Positions 11,130 to 21,179 of a stretch of 64,000 nucleotides of DNA are shown in pieces. The notes beneath the pieces are model-generated. The model saw only the letters and a list, made by a program, of their open reading frames with translations, made no database searches and was not told where the DNA came from. The DNA comes from Zygnema cylindricum. Its lineage: Eukaryota > Streptophyta > Zygnematophyceae > Zygnematales > Zygnemataceae. Numbering within the stretch: position 1 is the stretch's first letter; every line of letters starts with the position of its first letter. The stretch is from assembly GCA_037447655.1 (NCBI GenBank), contig JBBHKE010002758.1, positions 124,001 through 188,000 on the forward strand. The letters run 5' to 3'. Made by a program: the position numbers and the translations under genes.

Positions 11130-11198
11130 GTTTAGGGTCATTTATTATTTGTTTTTTAAATATTTAAAAAACAAAAACAAATCAAATAAACCCTAAAC
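11130..11198. repeat. Palindrome bounded by TTTAGGG / CCCTAAA
   Basis: A perfect 26-base palindrome centred near 11160 (AAATATTT core with TTGTTT and AAACAA wings) sits between GTTTAGGGT (11130-11138) and ACCCTAAAC (11190-11198), which are reverse complements. The outer motif equals the plant telomere repeat unit, but only a single copy is present on each side. The same structure recurs at 18422-18490 in copy 2. Confidence 0.7.
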
Positions 11199-11287
11199 AT
11201 AAGGTCGCGCGGAGAAAACAAGAGGCCGAAGGTGACATGGACCCCATCAAGACGCCTTCGGGGCCAAAAAGTAGCAAGATTCAATAC

Positions 11288-11507
11288 AGTACAACGTGAA
11301 TCGTTATTAGCCTTATTTACGCTGTATCGACACCCCAAAATTTTGACATTCATACCTTAAATATAATAAATTACACTATTTAAGGACGTGGACCATAATC
11401 TGTCGCGTCTCCTAGCACTAAATTAAAATGAATGATGCTATTTTTTTCTTTACGCTAATAATTAATATACTCTAATAACAATTCAAGGTGTACTGTACAC
11501 CACGCAT
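11288..11507. mobile_element. MITE type 2, ~215 bases
   Basis: It starts GTACAACGTGAATCGTTATTAG and ends CTCTAATAACAATTCAAGGTGTAC, which are imperfect inverted repeats. The interior holds GACACCCCAAAATTTTGACAT and a CTCCTAGCACTAAATT motif. Clear relatives lie at 24973-25186 (same orientation) and 24415-24618 (opposite orientation), and an identical copy lies at 18580-18799. Short length, terminal inverted repeats, multiple copies and absence of coding capacity support a MITE. Confidence 0.8.
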
Positions 11508-12036
11508 CGTTATTGTAGTCAACGTCACTAATTTGGGTTCTTAAAGTTTTTATTTTTTTCCTCAAATATCATACATGATTTTAATTTTTCCTTAACGTTA
11601 ATTAAGGTTTTGTACAAAATAGCGTAAAGAACGAAAGTACATTAATATCTAAATAGTGTGGTGTACGGTCGATGTCAGACCGTACATAAATGTACTTTTT
11701 CAAGTGAACATTTTACAAAAAATGAATTACATTATACGCGCACGCATAAGAGCGTGCGCTAAAAAAACGAGATTAGTATAACACGCAAACTAGTCTAGAC
11801 ATGTACAGATATTTAAATTTCACGACAGCGTACGATTTCTAATATTTTGTACGGATACATATTTTAATGTTTATAATCGTACGGCGAATATTCCATTTTT
11901 GTTGTTCCCAAATTAGCATAATGCCGAAATTAGAATACACATTTAAAAAAATTATCAAATTATTAATTAACATCAATTACGGTAAATATCCTTCAACACT
12001 ATTTAAACTTTGACACTAATAACGATTCGTGTTGTA
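11497..12036. mobile_element. Element A, ~540-base non-autonomous inverted-repeat element
   Basis: It lies between two ends of the family (GTACACCACGCATCGTTATT on the left, CTAATAACGATTCGTGTTGTA on the right). Interior marks include a GTGTGGTGTACGGTC..GACCGTAC hairpin near 11658-11690 and GCGCACGCATAAGAGCGTGCGC near 11739-11760. The same interior, inverted and diverged, occupies 26180-26723, which defines the unit. No transposase frame. Confidence 0.8.
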
Positions 12037-12650
12037 AACCGCGAATCGTAATTAGAGTAATGAAAAAATTAGAGTAAAAAAAAAAAAACAATTAGAGTAA
12101 TGAACTCTAATTTATGTGATATGACATTTTCACAGAGGAAAATTACTCTACTTTATTTAAGTACTCTATATTGGGTTATGTCGGCAATAATTATCATCGT
12201 TGAAATTATGAACACTAAATTACGTAGATGTACAAAATCTGTCAGTCCGTATAGTTTTGACGTCATTATGACGTTATAACTATTTGTCGGGCTCAATGTC
12301 AGTTAATGTTCACACTGACGACGATGTTGTCGACGAACGAGAGTTATGCGAACGACTTTTTTTCGATGTGATTGATTTTTTGTTTAGTGCGATTTCACGT
12401 GCGAGCGCGATTCCATTTTATCATTGTTTGTACATTTTTATTTTAAAAAGTACAAATTTGCAGGTCGTACATCGTCCGTACTCCACACTATTAAAAAGGA
12501 ACCTACATTATAACTTTTTAAGCTAATTAAACCTTACATTAAATAGAATAATGAAAAAATTAGAATCATTCACTCTATTTAAGGTGATAGAGTCAAAAGT
12601 TAGGGCGACCAAATTAGCGTTATTTACTTTAATTACGATTCGCGGTGTAC
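12034..12650. mobile_element. Element B, ~620-base non-autonomous inverted-repeat element
   Basis: It runs from AAACCGCGAATCGTAATTAG to ATTACGATTCGCGGTGTAC. The interior has GAGTAATGAACTCTAATTTA, a GTACAAAATCTGTCAGTCCG motif and a stretch that opens a meaningless 80-codon frame (12284-12526). A diverged copy in the same orientation lies at 25539-26166. The relation to element A is shared ends with different interiors. Confidence 0.8.
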
Positions 12651-13002
12651 TATATTTTTGGAAATTAGCGTGAAATAATTTTCCCGCGTATCTCTAAAGA
12701 GAATAGTTGGCTTCTACGGCCAGCCATTTGCTCCTAGCGGTACAATACAGTATAGCAATTGGAAGGTCGCGACTTCCGGAATTTCGGCCACATTTCCTTG
12801 TGAGTCTTGTACACTACAGTACTTGCCTTAGCCCGGTTTGATTGTGCCCAATCCGGTTCGGTTTCGATGCGGCCGTAGTGCAAGGTTGACTTGGATTCGG
12901 GAATTCTGACTTGCGGACCGCACCTGAACAAACTTGTAGATGTTGCCGAACCATTTGGCCCGCCGTTAAGTTGTCAAAAGACCTTCGGAATCTAAAGACT
13001 AC

Positions 13003-13033
13003 AGTACACTACACCGTGAATTGTTATTAGCGT
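13003..13033. repeat. Isolated end of the CACTACACC inverted-repeat family
   Basis: CACTACACCGTGAATTGTTATTAGCG is a single family end. The element it belongs to probably extends right through 13886 to the matching opposite-facing end at 14298-14322 (GCTAATAAGAATTCATGGTG), giving an element of about 1.3 kb that spans the point where the two duplicate copies stop being identical. Confidence 0.5.
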
Positions 13034-13283
13034 TTATAAATCAATACTGTCAATAATTAATTAGTATTATTAATACTAAGGGTGACATTCCATCAGGCGA
13101 AAAGTGGCGTAATTTTCGGAAATCCGCGACCCTCCGTACCAAATCCTACCTCCTATTTTGTTTTTATACAAAAAACAACATTACAGAGAATCTTGCCGAT
13201 ACTCTCCGAATGTCTTGGAGGTAATACTGGCCGTCGGATGTTCATCTGCGAGCAGTTTGCTTTCTTTTTTTTTCTGTAACTGT

Positions 13284-13308
13284 CAACCCACCTCGAGGAG
13301 GTGGGTTG
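13284..13308. repeat. Short perfect hairpin
   Basis: CAACCCACCTC and GAGGTGGGTTG are 11-base perfect inverted repeats separated by GAG. The hairpin is followed by A-rich rather than T-rich sequence, so it does not look like a terminator. It is repeated at 20577-20601 in copy 2. Confidence 0.6.
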
Positions 13309-14334
13309 GCAAATACAGAAAACAAAAATCGTGACACGTTGGACGATTAAGCTACATGTCATGATGGAAAACCAACGAAAAATCTTAAGATTTGCACATG
13401 ACACGCGATTTCCAAAATACAGCCGAAATTAAAAACGAAATTTCGTAACATTCCCTCGTCACGCTATTTTCGGTAACTTTTGTTCGTCACACTATTTCTC
13501 TCAAATGACTTTCGTTATTTTCGAAAATTGAAACCCTAAAAAACGAGCTGGCGTACAAAGTGGCGTATGCAAAAAGTATAAAAGTTTTGTCGTATGATTA
13601 CTTCGTACGCAGGTATATGGTACGCAAGTCAAGATTTGAAGCTAAGTTTGTCGGTGCTACAAATTTGAAAGATATTCAATATTGGATCGTAGCTTGCGTG
13701 GCGCCATTCAATTTAGAACACGTGGCTCACAAACTCGACGTGATGGAACATCGACTCAATCGACCCGGTCTGTAGAGTTTGCCGTACAATTACAAAAACG
13801 TATGATAGAACTTCACCCTAATCTGTGCAAAATAATAAAAAAATGTTTAATTGTAATTTCTCCATAACGCTGATTTAGGTACATCGGATCTGCCGTCATT
13901 ATATAAACAGTAAAATAGGTAGAAGTACAAAATCTGACAATCCGTACAACATCCCGTCCCTTTACTATAATTAATTCATAATTTTAGTTTGGGTTTGCGA
14001 ACAAGTTTGTCGCAAACTCGACTCCACGTTTATTCTAAGCGCAATTATGTATGCAACTGATATAAATTAACTACCATTTTTGTACGATTTTCGGTAACGA
14101 AGTACAATGTTGTACAAACAAACACCTATCGTACACCATACTATTTATGAAATAAGTACGGTATGACAGTTAACGCTAATTTACAAAAACCGTAGTTATC
14201 GTCAAGGAAAAACTAGATTTATTCATTGTATTTCAGGTATCAATGTCAAAATTTAGGGGTGCCGATATAGAGTACATAAGGCTAATAAGAATTCATGGTG
14301 TAGCTCTTGTCATTGGTGTCCAACTCTAACCCGA

Positions 14335-16340
14335 CTATTATGATTATTTTTCCCCTCGTCAGTTTAGAGTTGCCACTCGTGGAGGTTGTTAGACCGTGGT
14401 CCACCGGGATCGAGCTTTGTTGATGTCCATCTGATTGGTTGGTCCTTCAAGTCGACGTTTCCAACGTCTTCACTACGGTGGATTGAAACATCATTTTTTC
14501 GGAGCTTATAGTTGCCCCTTCAATTGTCCATTTAATTGTGCGAACTATTTATTCTCTAACCAGCAACCTCTCTTTCTCAACTGACGGTGTCCTCTCTCCT
14601 CAACGATCGGCTCTTGTCAATGGACCCTCTTGAAGGACCTTTGTTTAGCCATGCACATAGCTAAGCCCTCCGTCTTCCGTTACCGCTTTCCCTTATTACC
14701 TTTTCATTTGGTTATAGATGATACCCATGTTATGAGACCTTAGGTCGTGCCGACATATAAAATTTTTCAAGAATCGTTTGGTCTTACTCAACCTTTTTGT
14801 CCAACCCTTAAAGTGTGTTATTTGGTGCCCTCAAGATATTCCACATTTCTTTACTCCCCCTCTTTCTTCTCAAACTCCTCCTGCCCTCCGACAACATTCG
14901 TGTGTTGGGTTGGCCTCTTGGTTAGGATACTTTCATGACCTAAGCTCTTTATGGTGATCTTCAAACAGATTTGTTCTATGTCGACGACCTTCTTAACCCT
15001 CCCGATCTCCAAGTAACTTTTGCTTTATTGAATACGCGTTTCCCCCACCACCCCTTTTACCTTACTCACACTTCCCTAGCCACCCCAACGTTTGTCTCAT
15101 CTCTTTGCGTCTTTGATAATGCCTCGTGGACGTCTTTCAGACTTTGTTAGGTCGTGGGGCTTTTTATTGCAAGAACACAAATTTGGTGCCGGTCATTTTT
15201 GGCCCTTGAACATAAAATAACGTTTATCATACAATTTATCTTTTTCATAGTTTACTTCAGTAAGTGGTTGGAACTTGTCTCGAATAATTTCCTTTATATG
15301 GATTAGTAATCCAAATGTGCGTTTTTGGAAGAAAAGGTCTTACAACTCGAACAGACTAAGAGTACAGGTGGCGTCTAACCACAAAATAACAATAATAGCT
15401 ACGACAGCAATAATAATAGTAATATTAACTGTAATATTAGTTTTTTGTTATCCAAAACTGGCCATTTTTTTTAATCGACATGAACCTTGGCCGGTTTCAA
15501 TTTGCTTCTAGAATTGCAAAGTCGAGCCAAGATAACTAAGGCGACAGAGTAGACAAGATACTGAGTAAATGTAATATATATATAGTTTTTCTTTTTAGCA
15601 CAAGAATTATAAGCGGGTGGATATCTAACCAAGTCCGACGGTCTATTTTATTGTTAAGAAATGCACAAAATTGCATGAAAAAAATCCTTAAGCAAAGGTG
15701 AGAAAAATCACAAGAAATAGGCCTTCGGCCAGCATTTAGGCATCCATTCCTGTCTCTGTATCAGGGACAGTTTACTTTTTATTGCACGTGTTGATCCTGC
15801 TGCCTATTCGGGAAGTTGGTGCCTTATTACCTCCACTCTTGTTTCTAGTTTGTTGGTCGGGGACACCCCTATTCTCGCCACTATTGTCCTTCGAGTTTCG
15901 GAAAGGGTGTTCGACTTCCAACGGTTCCTTTTCGATGCGGCAAGTTCTCTTCCTACTCCTTTCTGACTAGAAATGCCCGTTTTTTCCACCCTTGTTATGA
16001 AATCAGTTGCCCGTGTCTAGGAACCAATTTATGATCCGGTTCTCGCCGCGATAAAAATTGAGCTTCTCAAGGCGCTTCCCTCAATTGATTCGCGTGCGCA
16101 CTTCCTCTTTTCTGGTGGACCTATTTTGGGGCATGGCTATTCACTACATTTAATTTATCCACTATACATTACACGCCTACTCAATTCACCACCGCCCTCA
16201 GGTTCCAATTTGGCCTCTCTCATCCACCTTTACTTAGCTCTCTGGTTTACTCGTGTGGCTGTGTCCTTGAGCATGATGGCATCCATCTGTTTCAATGCTT
16301 CCATGGGGGGAAATTGATTTAGACGTAAGACACGATTCGC
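14335..16340 (+). pseudogene. Decayed LINE-like reverse transcriptase copy 1
   Basis: Reading plus strand, the sequence parallels the minus-strand element at 52440-54560 through the RT palm (14395-14745), the segment corresponding to PSKCVIWSPRD (about 14800-14880) and the C-terminal Cys/His region (about 16200-16320, translating close to GLSHPPLLSSLVYSCGCVL). The catalytic area still reads VIDDTHVM near 14713-14736, the usual ADDTH-type palm signature. Many stops and frameshifts make it inactive. It separates the two 4.83-kb duplicate copies and its right end meets copy 2 at 16347. Confidence 0.75.
15172..15774. mobile_element. Insertion of ~600 bases inside the LINE-like copy
   Basis: Compared with the 53-kb LINE-like copy, this stretch is extra and replaces about 70 bases. 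It is flanked by the same 12 bases, CTTTTTATTGCA, at 15160-15171 and 15775-15786, which look like a target duplication. The interior has an ATA/AAT-rich microsatellite-like section (15385-15440) and no coding potential. No terminal inverted repeats were found, so its class is unknown. Confidence 0.5.
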
Positions 16341-18096
16341 GACACCAGCTTGATTGATGCAACGGCTAGAGCTGCTACTGAAATCGTGTTGCTGGCGAAA
16401 GTCTTAAGTAGAGAATCGACTATTGTCCAGGCGCAATTACGAACCGTTCCCAGACCTTTCTCAGCACGGACAATGGTTGGACCGTACCAAGGTTCCACCT
16501 TCGATAATTAGGACAAAGATGCATCGAACGGCCTCAGTGAGGTACGATCTAATCGACGGCATAAGGCTGCTCCGCGAACGCGGGTTCGAGTTTGCGGTCT
16601 CTCCTTCGGCAGAGTAATTGTCAGAAAATTGGTGCGGCACTGGCGCACAGAGTCCAGATGTAAAATATCGACGGTCAACATTAGCAGAAGAAGGGCGGCT
16701 GGAGTGAACCTCACTGCCACGTTTCTGCACGTGAGAAGAGTGTTGAAGAGTCGGCGAAAATTTTCAAAAAATAACCGTGAAATTTTCAATTATTTTCATT
16801 CAGACAAAAGCAATCGCCACATTCTGTTCCGAGGACGTCATGATTTAGCGCACGCCGCCCAAGAACATGCCGAAAAATCAAAAAAGGAACAATAATACAT
16901 CACAGTAAAACTGTAGAACTAGAAGGGCAGCTCCCGTAGATCCTTCGCGGTAAACGATTTTCATACATTTAATGTCGGTCAAAAATACGTACAATTTTGA
17001 GAGTTCGCCCAATAGAAGGACGAACCTACACGTGCTGGTCAAACTTTATTGACACGCGAGCATTATATATTATCTTTACAGAATCTGTAACGTACAGATT
17101 TGTATCAGCTGTGTAAATGCTGGACAACCGGGAAAAACCAAGACTCGCAAAACAACAACAAAGCCAAAATCACAGGAAAAGAACTGGAAAGTCTCAGCAA
17201 AGGACAATTCTCAGTTTGATACATGGGTGCAGGTTCAGCTGCTACGTACAGTGCTGTACTGTGCAGTCTTGTAGCTTCTGATTATTCGTGGATTCTTATA
17301 ATTGGTCCATAATTCTGCAATCTACCTAAAATGTCCAGAATCAAACGTCCAGAATTCCAGATTCTATGCGGGATGTTACCGCCCATGACGAACCTAATTC
17401 CCGAGGCATGTGCTTCAGAACACGGAGGAACTATTGGAGAAACAATAGGTCTGTTCATGCAGGGTCAGCTACTTAGATTTAAGTGAGTTTAGCTTGTCGT
17501 TTGGGCCATTAAGAGTGGAGCCGTCAGCAACAATTGTCTGGTGCCGTAATGCAGCGGTTCCCACGAACCCAAGCCAGCACTGGATCTTGTAGTGGCTAAA
17601 GTCCTAGTACAAACCCCAACTATTTCGCTTCAAGAAAATGCAAGTTTCAACCAGTCGTAATTTCGGACAAACTTTAATTTTGGTTCAGTTCTGAAAAATA
17701 AACAGTGATAACAACAAAAATAGCTAAAGAAATAAAAGAGACCAAATAGTCAGATACACTTAAATAAGTACATTACTCGAAAATTTTCATGCTGACTTTT
17801 CAAAAACGTTTTATCAAAAGCTAAAACGTTGAATAAATCACTCAACGCTTATGCTTTAGGGGTATCGGCATAAACCCACCACTGGGATATAGTGTGGTAT
17901 TCTTTGCATTGCATTCAAATTCACCTGGTATTTTTTGTCCCGAATCTCATCATATATTGTTTATTTTTCTTTAGTTTTCATTTTTTGGGTGGCTTGTTAA
18001 TCGCGCAGACGACCACTTGGTTAATCTTGACGCATTTCGGAAATCCGGCATTCTGTACCTCATTACTAACAAAAATGTAATGAGAGGATGCCAATA

Positions 18097-18320
18097 ACTA
18101 CATCGCTGATCGTTATTGGTGTTAAAGCTTTTTTTGCCACATAAAACATATTTTCTCCGCACACACTTGTCTGACTTTCAAATTGAGACCGCCAATCGAG
18201 AGGTGAGAATCTTACTTTTCAATCCCAACCATTGTATCTAAAATAGGACAAGTGTGTACTGAGAAAATATATTTTAAGTGGCGAACAAAACTTTAACACT
18301 AATAACGATCAATGGTGTAC
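18097..18320. mobile_element. MITE type 1, duplicate copy
   Basis: Same sequence as 10805-11028, carried within copy 2 of the 4.83-kb duplication rather than inserted independently. Confidence 0.8.
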
Positions 18321-18579
18321 AGCATCGGTTTCGAACAAGCCTCCATACATTTGCGGGACCTGCGGGACCCCTCGAAACCTTCATCACCTCTTGGGATCGG
18401 GTATGTGAATAGGGCTCATATGTTTAGGGTCATTTATTATTTGTTTTTTAAATATTTAAAAAACAAAAACAAATCAAATAAACCCTAAACATAAGGTCGC
18501 GCGGAGAAAACAAGAGGCCGAAGGTGACATGGACCCCATCAAGACGCCTTCGGGGCCAAAAAGTAGCAAGATTCAATAC

Positions 18580-18799
18580 AGTACAACGTGAATCGTTATT
18601 AGCCTTATTTACGCTGTATCGACACCCCAAAATTTTGACATTCATACCTTAAATATAATAAATTACACTATTTAAGGACGTGGACCATAATCTGTCGCGT
18701 CTCCTAGCACTAAATTAAAATGAATGATGCTATTTTTTTCTTTACGCTAATAATTAATATACTCTAATAACAATTCAAGGTGTACTGTACACCACGCAT
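18580..18799. mobile_element. MITE type 2, duplicate copy
   Basis: Same sequence as 11288-11507, part of copy 2 of the duplication. Confidence 0.8.
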
Positions 18800-19943
18800 C
18801 GTTATTGTAGTCAACGTCACTAATTTGGGTTCTTAAAGTTTTTATTTTTTTCCTCAAATATCATACATGATTTTAATTTTTCCTTAACGTTAATTAAGGT
18901 TTTGTACAAAATAGCGTAAAGAACGAAAGTACATTAATATCTAAATAGTGTGGTGTACGGTCGATGTCAGACCGTACATAAATGTACTTTTTCAAGTGAA
19001 CATTTTACAAAAAATGAATTACATTATACGCGCACGCATAAGAGCGTGCGCTAAAAAAACGAGATTAGTATAACACGCAAACTAGTCTAGACATGTACAG
19101 ATATTTAAATTTCACGACAGCGTACGATTTCTAATATTTTGTACGGATACATATTTTAATGTTTATAATCGTACGGCGAATATTCCATTTTTGTTGTTCC
19201 CAAATTAGCATAATGCCGAAATTAGAATACACATTTAAAAAAATTATCAAATTATTAATTAACATCAATTACGGTAAATATCCTTCAACACTATTTAAAC
19301 TTTGACACTAATAACGATTCGTGTTGTAAACCGCGAATCGTAATTAGAGTAATGAAAAAATTAGAGTAAAAAAAAAAAAAACAATTAGAGTAATGAACTC
19401 TAATTTATGTGATATGACATTTTCACAGAGGAAAATTACTCTACTTTATTTAAGTACTCTATATTGGGTTATGTCGGCAATAATTATCATCGTTGAAATT
19501 ATGAACACTAAATTACGTAGATGTACAAAATCTGTCAGTCCGTATAGTTTTGACGTCATTATGACGTTATAACTATTTGTCGGGCTCAATGTCAGTTAAT
19601 GTTCACACTGACGACGATGTTGTCGACGAACGAGAGTTATGCGAACGACTTTTTTTCGATGTGATTGATTTTTTGTTTAGTGCGATTTCACGTGCGAGCG
19701 CGATTCCATTTTATCATTGTTTGTACATTTTTATTTTAAAAAGTACAAATTTGCAGGTCGTACATCGTCCGTACTCCACACTATTAAAAAGGAACCTACA
19801 TTATAACTTTTTAAGCTAATTAAACCTTACATTAAATAGAATAATGAAAAAATTAGAATCATTCACTCTATTTAAGGTGATAGAGTCAAAAGTTAGGGCG
19901 ACCAAATTAGCGTTATTTACTTTAATTACGATTCGCGGTGTAC
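18789..19943. mobile_element. Elements A and B, duplicate copies
   Basis: Same as 11497-12650, with one additional A in the homopolymer run at about 19369. Element A is 18789-19328 and element B 19326-19943. Confidence 0.8.
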
Positions 19944-21179
19944 TATATTTTTGGAAATTAGCGTGAAATAATTTTCCCGCGTATCTCTAAAGAGAATAGT
20001 TGGCTTCTACGGCCAGCCATTTGCTCCTAGCGGTACAATACAGTATAGCAATTGGAAGGTCGCGACTTCCGGAATTTCGGCCACATTTCCTTGTGAGTCT
20101 TGTACACTACAGTACTTGCCTTAGCCCGGTTTGATTGTGCCCAATCCGGTTCGGTTTCGATGCGGCCGTAGTGCAAGGTTGACTTGGATTCGGGAATTCT
20201 GACTTGCGGACCGCACCTGAACAAACTTGTAGATGTTGCCGAACCATTTGGCCCGCCGTTAAGTTGTCAAAAGACCTTCGGAATCTAAAGACTACAGTAC
20301 ACTACACCGTGAATTGTTATTAGCGTTTATAAATCAATACTGTCAATAATTAATTAGTATTATTAATACTAAGGGTGACATTCCATCAGGCGAAAAGTGG
20401 CGTAATTTTCGGAAATCCGCGACCCTCCGTACCAAATCCTACCTCCTATTTTGTTTTTATACAAAAAACAACATTACAGAGAATCTTGCCGATACTCTCC
20501 GAATGTCTTGGAGGTAATACTGGCCGTCGGATGTTCATCTGCGAGCAGTTTGCTTTCTTTTTTTTTCTGTAACTGTCAACCCACCTCGAGGAGGTGGGTT
20601 GGCAAATACAGAAAACAAAAATCGTGACACGTTGGACGATTAAGCTACATGTCATGATGGAAAACCAACGAAAAATCTTAAGATTTGCACATGACACGCG
20701 ATTTCCAAAATACAGCCGAAATTAAAAACGAAATTTCGTAACATTCCCTCGTCACGCTATTTTCGGTAACTTTTGTTCGTCACACTATTTCTCTCAAATG
20801 ACTTTCGTTATTTTCGAAAATTGAAACCCTAAAAAACGAGCTGGCGTACAAAGTGGCGTATGCAAAAAGTATAAAAGTTTTGTCGTATGATTACTTCGTA
20901 CGCAGGTATATGGTACGCAAGTCAAGATTTGAAGCTAAGTTTGTCGGTGCTACAAATTTGAAAGATATTCAATATTGGATCGTAGCTTGCGTGGCGCCAT
21001 TCAATTTAGAACACGTGGCTCACAAACTCGACGTGATGGAACATCGACTCAATCGACCCGGTCTGTAGAGTTTGCCGTACAATTACAAAAACGTATGATA
21101 GAACTTCACCCTAATCTGTGCAAAATAATAAAAAAATGTTTAATTGTAATTTCTCCATAACGCTGATTTAGGTACATCG

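Larger units (their letters stand above)
9055..13886. repeat. Copy 1 of a near-identical 4.83-kb direct duplication
   Basis: The sequence from AGCTTGATTGATGCAACGG (9055) to ACATCGG (13886) is repeated in direct orientation at 16347-21179, offset 7,292 bases. I noted only one change, one extra A in the poly-A run near 12077 (offset then 7,293). The first 1.7 kb is otherwise unique sequence upstream of the STIG1-like gene; from 10.8 kb the block is made of nested inverted-repeat elements. No convincing gene is inside: the short frames at 9131-9603, 10600-10788 and 13560-13867 have no recognisable features. Confidence 0.95.
16347..21179. repeat. Copy 2 of the 4.83-kb direct duplication
   Basis: Matches 9055-13886. 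Its left edge abuts the end of the decayed LINE-like element (to about 16346). Its right edge is the first mismatch after GATTTAGGTACATCG; beyond it, homology to the corresponding part of copy 1 continues at visibly lower identity until about 21615 (copy 1: about 14325). The STIG1-like gene itself is not duplicated; only sequence upstream of it is. Confidence 0.95.

Noticed and set aside
13284-13308. Rho-independent-type terminator
   Set aside because: Eukaryotic context and no T-run follows the hairpin.
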